18,138 nt of DNA from Chlorobiota bacterium (GTDB lineage: Bacteria > Bacteroidota > Bacteroidia > Flavobacteriales > Flavobacteriaceae), in contig JAADEB010000009.1 in the NCBI GenBank assembly GCA_013153655.1, positions 1 through 18,138 on the forward strand, given 5' to 3'. The translations under genes and the position numbers were made by a program. The notes below the pieces were generated by a model. It ran no database searches, was not told the DNA's origin, and was given only the letters and a program-made list of their open reading frames with translations. Below are positions 7,372 to 14,893 of this stretch, piece by piece; within the stretch, counting starts at the first letter, position 1, and each line of letters begins with the position of its first letter.

Positions 7372-8457
7372 TTATTTCTCCTTTCCGTTTAAGGCGGAAT
7401 GATATTTACGGTTGAGATAAGTCAATAAATCGATAAAATAGAAGATAAGCAAAAGCAGAATCAACATGGTGACCACAAAGGACAATTTATAGTTCTGCCA
7501 AAAAGGACTATAAACCGGAGCGTTGTCGGGAAAATAAGAATTAAGTAAAAGTATTTTATCCGCTTCGATTTTCATGCCTTTGAGTTTGGTAAGATTCTCC
7601 ACCAATTTTTTCTTTTCTTGAAACAGATCGTATTCTTTTTCGGGAAATTTGATTTGTGTTCCTCCTACAATAATATTATTACCTTTTCCGTTGGCCCCGC
7701 CTTTACCCATATTTTCGATAGCATTGTTTATGGCTTTTCGCAAACTGTCGGTTTGGGCGATGGTTTGTAAAATGTAGTTTATACGGCTATCGTATAGTTT
7801 GAGGGCATTGTTTTTTCTTTTTTGAAACAAAGGCAAGTCCCCCAAAAGGTTATCAAAGAAACGGTTTAACGGTTTAAGTACATCCGGACGATCCGCTTTG
7901 ACATAAATAATATGTTGCGGGTAATCGAATTCCTGTTCCTTAAATGTTTCTTTGTAAGTGTCATAAGAAATTTTCTTTAATGTGGTGGAATCTACAATTC
8001 GTGTAAATTCGTCGAAGCTTCGAATGAAAATCCTCTCGTTAATATTAGGTTTTATTTCAAATCCCAAATAATGTTCCACCGTATCCTTTGAAATTCCCAG
8101 TAATTCGGATAATTTCTCATAATTTTCTTCCTGTGCCAAATTGTTATACATTTCGATACGTGTGTATAATTCCTTACCGCTATCATAATGAGGCGTTACC
8201 AATAATTCGCCGCGGTAAATCGTCTTTTTATTGGAATCGGCTATAATACCTAAAATGAGAGCTGATAGAAGAAATAAACCTATAATTTTTTTATATCTTT
8301 TGTAATAAGAAAAAGGCCGTAAAAGTAATATATCAAATAAAATTCCGAATAACGAGCGAAAAAAACGACCGATTTTAGAAAAAAACTTTCCTACATACCG
8401 GAAAAATTCAATAATATCCACTTCGTTTTGCGGTGGATTGGGAACGGATGTGCTCAT
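7372..8457 (-). CDS. Wzz-like polysaccharide chain-length/export membrane protein (putative)
   Basis: A 361-residue protein with the topology of polysaccharide co-polymerases: a cytoplasmic N-terminal stretch, one membrane segment at about 58-73 (IIGLFLLSALILGIIA), a large periplasmic domain with helical, charged segments, and a second membrane segment at about 325-346 (VVTMLILLLLIFYFIDLL) with a short basic tail. It has no tyrosine-kinase domain. A glycine-rich patch (MGKGGANGKGNN, about 250-261) interrupts the periplasmic region. Position at the head of a dTDP-rhamnose operon supports a role in O-antigen or capsule chain length, but sequence identity to named Wzz proteins cannot be judged here. 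The gene is clearly AT-richer than rnr, rfbD or tpx, as often seen in surface-sugar loci that move between strains. The ATG lies 23 bases after a TAAATTTG box. Confidence 0.6.
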   Translation of the reverse strand: MSTSVPNPPQNEVDIIEFFRYVGKFFSKIGRFFRSLFGILFDILLLRPFSYYKRYKKIIGLFLLSALILGIIADSNKKTIYRGELLVTPHYDSGKELYTRIEMYNNLAQEENYEKLSELLGISKDTVEHYLGFEIKPNINERIFIRSFDEFTRIVDSTTLKKISYDTYKETFKEQEFDYPQHIIYVKADRPDVLKPLNRFFDNLLGDLPLFQKRKNNALKLYDSRINYILQTIAQTDSLRKAINNAIENMGKGGANGKGNNIIVGGTQIKFPEKEYDLFQEKKKLVENLTKLKGMKIEADKILLLNSYFPDNAPVYSPFWQNYKLSFVVTMLILLLLIFYFIDLLTYLNRKYHSALNGKEK

Positions 8458-8479
8458 TCGGATTTATTTTAGTTCGGTA

Positions 8480-8487
8480 CAAATTTA
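8480..8487 (-). promoter_or_regulatory. -7 promoter box of the Wzz/rfbC/rfbD/mce operon
   Basis: Read on the minus strand this is TAAATTTG, a full match to TAnnTTTG, ending 23 bases before the Wzz-like ATG. No clear -33 TTTG is seen at the right distance. It lies in the short divergent gap before rsmG. Confidence 0.5.
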
Positions 8488-8522
8488 ATATTTTTCGTTT
8501 ATTTGTGATTAAAACGGCAAAA

Positions 8523-9149
8523 GTGGACGATATATCTTTAATCGAAAAATATTTCCGGCTGGACGCTTTGCAAAAATCCCGGTTTCGTGTCATGTACGAT
8601 TTATATGCCGAATGGAACGCCCGGATCAACCTTATTTCCCGCAAGGATATGACGCATTTCTACCTGCGCCATGTGTTGCATTCCCTCGCCATTGCCAAAT
8701 TTATCGCGTTTCTGCCGGGTGCCCGCGTGTTGGATGCCGGAACGGGTGGGGGATTCCCGGGGATTCCTTTGGCGGTCATGTTTCCCGAAACGCATTTTCA
8801 CCTGTTGGATTCTATCGGAAAAAAAATTCGCGCCGTGGAAGATATCGCCCGCCGGCTTGAATTGGATAATGTCACCACCGAACAAAATCGGTTAGAAAAA
8901 CACAAGGAAAAGTACGACTTTGTGGTCAACCGTGCCGTAACGGCCTTGCCCCGCCTGGTGGCCTGGACCCGGAAAAACATTTCGCCCCTTCATCGTCATC
9001 CCCTTCCCAACGGCCTTATTTCCCTCAAAGGCGGTGACTTGTCGGAGGAATTAAAGGATTTTCCCCGTGCACAGGTGATTCCCATCTCCCGTTGGTTCGA
9101 GGAAGATTTTTTCAAAACCAAAAAAATAGTTTATCTCCCCGTAAAATAG
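8523..9149 (+). CDS. rsmG: 16S rRNA (guanine-N7) methyltransferase RsmG (GidB)
   Basis: A class I SAM-dependent methyltransferase that methylates G527 (E. coli numbering) of 16S rRNA in the 30S subunit. Visible family features are W-N-A-R-I-N-L-I-S-R, the Y-L-R-H-V-L-H-S-L helix, the SAM loop V-L-D-A-G-T-G-G-G-F-P-G-I-P-L, then F-V-V-N-R-A-V and L-K-G-G-D. From GTG at 8523 the protein is 208 residues, the family length, and starts just before the first conserved helix (LIEKYF). GTG at 8505 is a possible alternative. The ATG at 8433 would overlap the divergent Wzz-like gene and add about 30 residues that family members lack, and it would place the coding start upstream of the divergent promoter, so I reject it. 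Confidence 0.92.
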   Translation: MDDISLIEKYFRLDALQKSRFRVMYDLYAEWNARINLISRKDMTHFYLRHVLHSLAIAKFIAFLPGARVLDAGTGGGFPGIPLAVMFPETHFHLLDSIGKKIRAVEDIARRLELDNVTTEQNRLEKHKEKYDFVVNRAVTALPRLVAWTRKNISPLHRHPLPNGLISLKGGDLSEELKDFPRAQVIPISRWFEEDFFKTKKIVYLPVK

Positions 9150-9157
9150 TATCTTTG
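9150..9157 (+). promoter_or_regulatory. -7 promoter box for tpx
   Basis: TATCTTTG begins right after the rsmG stop and ends 22 bases before the tpx ATG. It matches TAnnTTTG. Only a weak TTTA lies near -33. It suggests that tpx has its own promoter besides any read-through from rsmG. Confidence 0.5.
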
Positions 9158-9178
9158 GTTACGTAAAAATTTCAACTC

Positions 9179-9685
9179 ATGACAAAAGTAACCTTCAAAG
9201 GCCAACCCGTACGTATCTATCACGACCTGCCTCCCGTAGGCGAAGATGCGCCTTATTTCAAACTAACCGGAACCGATTTGCAAGACAAAAGCCTCAAAGA
9301 TTTCAAAGGCCAAACCCTTGTGCTCAATATCTTTCCCAGTCTCGATACGCCGGTTTGTGCCGCCTCGGTTCGTAAGTTCAACGAACTGGCCGCCGGACTG
9401 GAAAATACCAAGGTGCTGGCTATTTCCCGCGATTTGCCTTTTGCTCATGCACGCTTTTGTTCCACCGAAGGTATCGATAACCTGATTAACCTTTCGGATT
9501 ACAAAACCTGTGATTTCGGTTTGGTCTACGGCGTGGAAATGAGCGACGGTCCGCTGGAAAAACTCTTGGCACGCGCCGTGGTGGTGATCGACAAGGACGG
9601 AAAAATCGCCTACACACAATTGGTGCCGGAAATCACCGACGAACCCGACTACGACGATGTGATGCGTTTCCTGAAATCCATGTAA
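9179..9685 (+). CDS. tpx: Thiol peroxidase (atypical 2-Cys peroxiredoxin Tpx)
   Basis: A 168-residue peroxiredoxin that reduces hydrogen and alkyl peroxides, with thioredoxin as the usual reductant. The peroxidatic cysteine is C60 in F-P-S-L-D-T-P-V-C and the resolving cysteine is C94 in the A-R-F-C segment, the C61/C95 pair known in E. coli Tpx. Other Tpx signatures are ISRDLPFAHARFC and the final EITDEPDYDDV. Length is standard. A TATCTTTG box lies 22 bases ahead of the ATG and no Shine-Dalgarno is visible. An FMN reductase gene follows after 9 bases, so both may be cotranscribed as a redox pair. Confidence 0.96.
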   Translation: MTKVTFKGQPVRIYHDLPPVGEDAPYFKLTGTDLQDKSLKDFKGQTLVLNIFPSLDTPVCAASVRKFNELAAGLENTKVLAISRDLPFAHARFCSTEGIDNLINLSDYKTCDFGLVYGVEMSDGPLEKLLARAVVVIDKDGKIAYTQLVPEITDEPDYDDVMRFLKSM

Positions 9686-9694
9686 ACGCCCGCT

Positions 9695-10300
9695 ATGAAA
9701 ACCATGATTATCGCCGCCAGCCAGCGGCATCCTTCCCAATCTCGTAAGGTGGCGGATTTTGTGGAAAAAATGATTCTGGACGAACAATTTTTCGACCGGA
9801 CCGATTTATTGGATTTGGGTGAACATCCCCTTCCGCTATGGGATCAAGGTGTATGGGGAAACCGTCCCGAATGGGAATCCGTCCTCAAACCCCTGCGCAA
9901 ACGGGTTCGCGAAGCGGATGCTTTCGTTATGGTGATTCCCGAATGGAACGGTGCCGCCACGCCGGCCATTAAAAATTTCAGCTTGTTTTTCGACGAAAAA
10001 GACACCGGCCACAAACCCGTCCTGCTCGTCAGCATCAGCTCGGAGGTCAACGGCCAATATCCCGTGGTGGATATGATGTCGTTCGGCCGCAAAAACAACA
10101 AATGGATCTTTATTCCCGATTACGTCATCATCCGTTTTGTGCATCACTACCTCAACGGCGGCCAATCCACCGGTGAGCAGGAAGCTTTCCTTCACGACCG
10201 CCTGCGTTACGGCCTCGAAGAGCTCCGGCGCTATGCTTCGGTCTTGCGCCGGTTTCGTGAGTCGTGGACTTTCGACGAACGTTTCAAATATGCTCCCTAA
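9695..10300 (+). CDS. NADPH-dependent FMN reductase family protein
   Basis: A 201-residue flavodoxin-like protein of the FMN_red family, which bind FMN and reduce flavin, quinones or similar acceptors with NAD(P)H. The N-terminal phosphate loop region is A-A-S-Q-R-H-P-S-Q-S-R-K (about 7-18) and the family signature PEWNGAATPAIKNF lies at about residues 88-101; it corresponds to the P-E-Y-N-x-x-x-P-x-x-L-K-N motif. The C-terminal extension (about 150-201) is basic and may form part of an oligomer contact; its role is unknown. Spacing of 9 bases after tpx suggests an operon. The stop is 6 bases from the end of the convergent glycosidase-like gene, leaving no room for a separate terminator. The physiological substrate is not shown by the sequence. 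Confidence 0.87.
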   Translation: MKTMIIAASQRHPSQSRKVADFVEKMILDEQFFDRTDLLDLGEHPLPLWDQGVWGNRPEWESVLKPLRKRVREADAFVMVIPEWNGAATPAIKNFSLFFDEKDTGHKPVLLVSISSEVNGQYPVVDMMSFGRKNNKWIFIPDYVIIRFVHHYLNGGQSTGEQEAFLHDRLRYGLEELRRYASVLRRFRESWTFDERFKYAP

Positions 10301-10306
10301 TCCACC

Positions 10307-12712
10307 TTAGTGTTTGATGAGTATGCCGCGATAGGAAGAGTCGCCCCGCTTGGCGGTTATCAAGTATAAGCCCGCCGGCCAGCCGTTCACCTCCACCGGA
10401 GTGTTACGCCGGTAATGAATGTACCGCATTATTCGACCGCTCATATCGGAAATCCGGAGTTCGGCCCCTTCCGGAAGATTTTCGATCCGGAAGTTTTCCC
10501 GTGCCGGATTGGGAATAAGGCGCAAGGATTTTGTCCGTGATGAAGCCGTGTTCAATGCATTTCCCTTGAAAATGTAGGCTTTGGTTTCCAGGTCGTTGAG
10601 GCTTACCTGAATGTCGGAGTCGGCATTGAGTACCGTCCGGCGCGATTCGCCCGTAGGGGTCATCACATACATTTCCACCGGATAGGCCAAAGCGTAGCGT
10701 CCGGCTTCGAAACGAAAACTGAAATCCACCGCCGCCGGTGAGCCGGCCGGGTCGTAACGGCGGATATTGGTCAGATAGACGCAAACACTGTCGCCGCTTT
10801 GCCATATGGAATGTTGAACGGCCGGAGCGGTGGTGTCGCGTGCCGTTCCGCGGTCCCACATGGTGAAACTTACGGTGGGAACGGCGCCTTGCAGGTTCAG
10901 AGGACGCAAGAACCGGCCGAAAGACATAAAGTTGCGCAGGCGGTAACGCATGCGGCCCAGGTCGCGTACATATTCCAATGCTTGGCGGCGTTCGGCGGTC
11001 ATATTGTCGCGGTGCAAGGCGATCCACATGCTCAGGCCGCCCGGCTGTATGCCGTAGGAAGCGGCCAGCCCCATGCGTCCGAAGAAGCGTTGGTCGCCGT
11101 ACATGGAAGTTCCGGTGGTGTAACCGAATAAATCGACCGTACCGCCGTACACGGCCATATAGGCCGGCACCAGGCCGGTGGTTTGCCACCCCAGGGTGTA
11201 GAGGCCTTCGAAACGGTTGGCGATAAAATCGCCGCCACCTTCGGTGGTCATGAATTGCGATGGTGTTTGGATTTCGGCCGAGCGTTGCAGCAGGTTTTGA
11301 TAACCGCTGAACCAGTGGTGGCCTCCGCCGCGCGGATGATCATGCGAACTGTCGAAACAAGGCACCGTGCCGGCGGCGCCCACTTGGTCGAAATATACGC
11401 CGTCGGTGTGCAGGCGGTTGGACAATTGGTCCGTAGCATAACGCAGGGTGTCTTGCCACGGACGCCGCGTGGGATACATCACGGCAAAGGTGTTGCCGTT
11501 GAAATGTTGGGTCCAAACGGTGGTTTCGTCCGATTGCTTGGCGGCATGGGGATAACCGTGGGTTTGATAATCCGGCAGGTCGGTGTCGTACATGCGGCCG
11601 TTGATGTAGGGTACCAATCGCACGGAATCGTCGCGGTGCAGATGCGCAATCAGGCTGTCCAGTCCCGTACGCTCGGGAAAATAAGCCGGATAATCGTCGT
11701 CGCGGTCGTGATAGTTCCAATTATACATCACAAAACCCACCGGAAAATCGAAGTAGGCGGCAAATTCCCGCATGTCGTCTTCCATCAGTTGCATGTCGGT
11801 TTCATCGTCCATAAAGGCATAGCACCATAATCCTGTGGCGCTCATTTTTTGGCGGCGTGCCAAGCGGATGCTGTCATTCGAAGGCCACCAGGCGGCATGT
11901 TGCGAAGCCCAACGGCGGTAGATCATGGCCGCATCGTACCAATCACCACGAAAAACTTCCCAGCGAAATTTGCCCGGCATCTCCCAGTCATTGCCCGGAC
12001 GCCCCGTGTCCGGTGCCAGCCAAACCACATCACTCCTGAGTTCGCGCCGCACAGGTACCGACAGGCCGAAATATTTGAAATTTGCTTCCGGATCGTGCAT
12101 GCCGAAATAGATACCGTAGTCATCGCCGTAGTAGGCCATATAGCTCATGGTGCTTTCCCATCCGTCGGGATAATGAGCGTGATAGTCCCAAACGGTGTCC
12201 AAAGCCGGATTGTGAACAAGTTTTCCGCTATATTGCGGCACGAAGGCATAATCATTACCAGGCGCCGTCAGGTCGATTTGCGGAAAATAGACCAAGTACA
12301 ACGAACTTTGTCCCAAGCCGCGCACTTCCATGTCCCAATCGATGCCGTTGCCGTCCAGGTCCACATAAACGAGCACTTCCAGGCTGTCCGGCGCCAAGGT
12401 GTCCATAGGTTGCGCGAAGCGAATCACTGCGGAGGTGGAATCCGTACTTTGCCAGGTGATTTGTTGCCAACCCGAGGTCGCATCCAAACCGATGTCGGCC
12501 GAAGGCGTTTCCAAATCCAGGCGAAATAGCGGCGGTTGGTAATCGGGAATCAGAATGAGATGATGATGTTCGATACTGAACAGTCCCAATCCGTTTTGAT
12601 TGTTGGTGCGGAATTGTACCCGCAAGCTGTCGTTTTCCACAAAATATGAGGTCTGTGCCGTAGCCGGGAAAAAAAACAAAACCGCCAAAAATATGAATGC
12701 AAGCGTTTTCAT
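10307..12712 (-). CDS. Secreted glycosidase-like protein (DUF6259-type) with T9SS type A sorting domain
   Basis: An 801-residue exported protein. Residues 1-19 are a signal peptide ending in ATA-Q. A beta-sandwich-like N-terminal region (about 20-250) leads to a probable TIM-barrel region (about 290-620) with W-C-Y-A, M-Y-N-W-N-Y, the strand end T-D-G-V-Y-F-D442-Q-V-G and T-T-E491-G-G-G-D. Clan-level glycosidase logic makes D442 and E491 candidate nucleophile and acid/base, but this is inference. A C-terminal beta domain (about 620-725) precedes a type A T9SS sorting domain at 730-801 (LIPNPARENF, ISDMSGRI, W-P-A-G-L-Y-L-I, ILIKH). It therefore should be carried to the cell surface or medium. 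My assignment to the DUF6259 glycosidase-like group is from recall of the pattern, not a search. A full promoter lies just upstream. No SusC/SusD pair is near. Confidence 0.8.
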   Translation of the reverse strand: MKTLAFIFLAVLFFFPATAQTSYFVENDSLRVQFRTNNQNGLGLFSIEHHHLILIPDYQPPLFRLDLETPSADIGLDATSGWQQITWQSTDSTSAVIRFAQPMDTLAPDSLEVLVYVDLDGNGIDWDMEVRGLGQSSLYLVYFPQIDLTAPGNDYAFVPQYSGKLVHNPALDTVWDYHAHYPDGWESTMSYMAYYGDDYGIYFGMHDPEANFKYFGLSVPVRRELRSDVVWLAPDTGRPGNDWEMPGKFRWEVFRGDWYDAAMIYRRWASQHAAWWPSNDSIRLARRQKMSATGLWCYAFMDDETDMQLMEDDMREFAAYFDFPVGFVMYNWNYHDRDDDYPAYFPERTGLDSLIAHLHRDDSVRLVPYINGRMYDTDLPDYQTHGYPHAAKQSDETTVWTQHFNGNTFAVMYPTRRPWQDTLRYATDQLSNRLHTDGVYFDQVGAAGTVPCFDSSHDHPRGGGHHWFSGYQNLLQRSAEIQTPSQFMTTEGGGDFIANRFEGLYTLGWQTTGLVPAYMAVYGGTVDLFGYTTGTSMYGDQRFFGRMGLAASYGIQPGGLSMWIALHRDNMTAERRQALEYVRDLGRMRYRLRNFMSFGRFLRPLNLQGAVPTVSFTMWDRGTARDTTAPAVQHSIWQSGDSVCVYLTNIRRYDPAGSPAAVDFSFRFEAGRYALAYPVEMYVMTPTGESRRTVLNADSDIQVSLNDLETKAYIFKGNALNTASSRTKSLRLIPNPARENFRIENLPEGAELRISDMSGRIMRYIHYRRNTPVEVNGWPAGLYLITAKRGDSSYRGILIKH

Positions 12713-13004
12713 AAAATGAAATTTATATCAAATATATTGATTTTCAGTTTATTCGGCAAATTTTTTTTGAATATGAAAATTAAAGAATAGCGCATTTTTT
12801 ATTGGAAATCAATATTTGTAAGGTTTGAATACATTTTTCTTGTTGACAAACCGGGTTTTAAAAAATTTCATGGGTTGGAATATTTACAAGGATTATTTGT
12901 TTTAAGGGATATATATTTCCATGCAGACAAAATTGTTGATTCCGTTTTTTTATTCAACTCATTAAGCTTAATTTTAGCCGGATGAATTAAAACAGATTTT
13001 CATT
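12713..13004. other. AT-rich divergent intergenic region
   Basis: A 292-base gap with start regions of two divergent genes. On the left it carries the complete minus-strand promoter; on the right only a weak plus-strand box (TAATTTTA, 12969-12976). No ORF of note, no convincing hairpin and no repeat larger than short A/T runs were seen. Confidence 0.5.
12729..12760 (-). promoter_or_regulatory. Complete Bacteroidota promoter (-33 and -7) of the glycosidase-like gene
   Basis: On the minus strand TTTG (12760-12757) is followed after 20 bases by TATATTTG (12736-12729), matching TTTG-N19-21-TAnnTTTG. The -7 box ends 17 bases before the ATG. This is the best full match in the window. Confidence 0.65.
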
Positions 13005-14375
13005 ATGAAAAAAATATTGCAAATAGGAGCCGGAAAATCCACTTCCTACCTCATTAAATATCTTAGCGAACATGCCGAAAAGGATGATTTCGGCTACACC
13101 ATTGTGGACAAAAATCTTGATTTGGCCCGTAAGATAGCGGGAGATAATCCCCGTGTGAGCTTGAAAACCGTTGATATTTTCGATGACGAACAACGCCAAC
13201 AATTGATCCGCGATCACGACCTGATTATTTCCATGTTGCCCGCCCGGTTGCATATGATTGTGGCCCGCGATGCATTGGATTTCGGCAAGCATTTGGTAAC
13301 CGCTTCCTACATCAGCGACGAGATGAAAGCCCTGGATCCCGAAGTCAAGGCCAAAGGTTTGGTGTTTATGAACGAGATAGGTTTGGATCCGGGTATCGAC
13401 CATATGAGCGCCATGCGTACCATTAACGATATCAAACGAAAAGGCGGCGAGATGCTTCATTTCGAATCTTTCACCGGTGGCTTGGTGGCTCCGGAAAGTG
13501 ACGATAACCTGTGGCATTACAAATTCACCTGGAACCCGCGCAATGTGGTGTTGGCCGGCCAAGGAGGTGTGAGCAAATTTTTGCATGAAGGAAAATTCAA
13601 ATATATTCCCTACCACCGCCTGTTTCGCCGCACCGAATTTCTGGAAATCGACGATTACGGCCGTTTCGAAGCCTATCCCAACCGCGATTCGCTCAAATAT
13701 CAGAAAATCTACGGCCTGGAAAACGTGCGTACCTTATACCGCGGCACCATTCGACGGGTGGGATTTTCGCGCGCCTGGAACGTGTTCGTTCAACTGGGTA
13801 TGACCGACGATAGTTATATTATGGAAAATTCCGCCTCCATGACCAAGCGCGATTTTGTCAATGCATTCCTGCCTTACAGTCCTTCGGATTCCGTGGAACT
13901 CAAATTGCGCTATTACCTTAAAATCGACCAGGACGACGAGCTTTGGCTTAAATTGGAAGAGTTGGACCTTTTTGACGATACCCGCCCCATTGGATTGGAA
14001 AATGCCACGCCGGCCCAGATGTTGCAAAAAATCCTGGAAGAAAAGTGGTCGCTCCAACCCGGCGACAAGGATATGATTGTCATGTACCATAAATTCGGAT
14101 ACCGTTCGGGTGACGAAAACAAGCAAATCGATTCGTCGCTGGTGGTCATCGGAGAGGATGATACCTACACGGCCATGGCCAAAACCGTAGGACTTCCCCT
14201 GGCCATTGCGGCTCTTAAAATCCTGAAAGGCGAAATCAGCAAACCCGGCGTTCAATTGCCCGTCCACCCCGATGTGTATGAGCCCGTCCTGGACGAATTG
14301 GAACAATACGGTATCCGGTTCCGCGAAAAACAAGTGCCTTATTTGCATTACAATCCCCATCATACCATGGGATAA
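13005..14375 (+). CDS. Saccharopine dehydrogenase family protein (LYS9-like)
   Basis: A 456-residue protein with an N-terminal Rossmann fold (ILQIGAGKSTSYLIKYL, residues 4-20), then D-L-I-I-S-M-L-P-A (about 75) and F-M-N-E-I-G-L-D-P-G-I-D-H-M (about 121-134), followed by the long saccharopine dehydrogenase C-terminal domain with E-S-F-T-G-G-L-V-A-P. This matches the glutamate-forming saccharopine reductase/dehydrogenase class, which acts on saccharopine in lysine turnover. In Bacteroidota similar proteins occur widely and their true substrate is often not proven; lysine catabolism or another amino-acid reaction are both possible. There is no lysine-pathway partner beside it. The ATG is preceded by a TAATTTTA element at 12969-12976, a weak -7 box. 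Confidence 0.85.
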   Translation: MKKILQIGAGKSTSYLIKYLSEHAEKDDFGYTIVDKNLDLARKIAGDNPRVSLKTVDIFDDEQRQQLIRDHDLIISMLPARLHMIVARDALDFGKHLVTASYISDEMKALDPEVKAKGLVFMNEIGLDPGIDHMSAMRTINDIKRKGGEMLHFESFTGGLVAPESDDNLWHYKFTWNPRNVVLAGQGGVSKFLHEGKFKYIPYHRLFRRTEFLEIDDYGRFEAYPNRDSLKYQKIYGLENVRTLYRGTIRRVGFSRAWNVFVQLGMTDDSYIMENSASMTKRDFVNAFLPYSPSDSVELKLRYYLKIDQDDELWLKLEELDLFDDTRPIGLENATPAQMLQKILEEKWSLQPGDKDMIVMYHKFGYRSGDENKQIDSSLVVIGEDDTYTAMAKTVGLPLAIAALKILKGEISKPGVQLPVHPDVYEPVLDELEQYGIRFREKQVPYLHYNPHHTMG

Positions 14376-14438
14376 GTATTGAAAGAGAAAGGAAACGGGT
14401 AGCCAGAAAGAACAGGTAAATGTGGAACGTTTAATTTT

Positions 14439-14455
14439 GTTCCTCAAAGAGGAAC
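14439..14455 (+). terminator. Perfect 7-bp hairpin after the saccharopine dehydrogenase gene
   Basis: GTTCCTC, loop AAA, GAGGAAC starts 63 bases after the stop codon. It is a perfect stem with a 3-base loop, but no T-run follows it on the plus strand, so it is not a textbook intrinsic terminator. It may still stop or stabilise the transcript. Confidence 0.3.
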
Positions 14456-14552
14456 CTTGCAAGCAACCACTTAACGCATTATTTTCGGAAATTGGTTGGT
14501 GGATACGCCACTCACCGGTATTTAATGTCTAACGGTCAATAGCTAATTTTCA

Positions 14553-14829
14553 CGATTCAACGGTTCAACGCTCAAAAAGAAGGGGAAAGGCCAAAGTAGC
14601 AAGGGGAAAGTGCTTTTGGGAAACGTAGAACGGGGAACGGTGAACGTGATAAAAAGTCACAGAACCATTAATCGATTAAACGGTTGCACGATTCAACGAT
14701 TGCGCGATTTAACAAATCTATTCAACTCTTCAACTCTTCGACTATTCAACAAAAAAACACGTTTACCATTTCCCGTTTCCCGTGTTCCGAAAAACTGCAC
14801 CGGTCATCGGTCACCGGTCATCTGTCCCT
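14553..14829. repeat. Phased degenerate heptamer and octamer tandem array
   Basis: The gap between the saccharopine dehydrogenase gene and the dipeptide epimerase is built of short units kept in register. Octamers: CGATTCAA, CGGTTCAA, CGCTCAAA at 14553-14576. Heptamers of the form NNNNNAA in a row from 14582 (GGGGAAA, GGCCAAA, GTAGCAA, GGGGAAA) through TGGGAAA, CGTAGAA, CGGGGAA and CGGTGAA to 14644. Octamers from 14673 to 14752: CGATTAAA, CGGTTGCA, CGATTCAA, CGATTGCG, CGATTTAA, CAAATCTA, two TTCAACTC, TTCGACTA, TTCAACAA. Heptamers from 14760 to 14829 including CGTTTAC, CATTTCC, CGTTTCC and GGTCATC, GGTCACC, GGTCATC. Units differ between blocks but the period within each block is held. Confidence 0.75.
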
Positions 14830-14893
14830 CATTTATTCAACCATCATTCCTCCCTATCCCTTTTTTTCCTACATTCACCTCAAAATTCAAGGC

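Larger units (their letters stand above)
14376..14893. other. Repeat-rich intergenic region before the dipeptide epimerase
   Basis: A 518-base gap with a hairpin near its left end and the heptamer/octamer array over most of the rest. The plus frame used by the epimerase happens to stay open back to 14684, but that stretch is encoded by the repeats and has no family match. I saw no TAnnTTTG box close to the epimerase ATG. Confidence 0.6.

Noticed and set aside
8433..8522. Upstream ATG for rsmG
   Set aside because: It overlaps the divergent Wzz-like gene and the minus-strand promoter and adds residues not found in the family.
11183..12529. Plus-strand frames of 215 and 226 residues opposite the glycosidase-like gene
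   Set aside because: Antisense to a protein with signal peptide and T9SS domain; no recognisable motif in either.
14684..14893. N-terminal extension of the dipeptide epimerase
   Set aside because: The extra 70 residues come from the repeat array, are rich in S/T/I/N and are absent from enolase-superfamily proteins; ATG 14894 gives the normal start.
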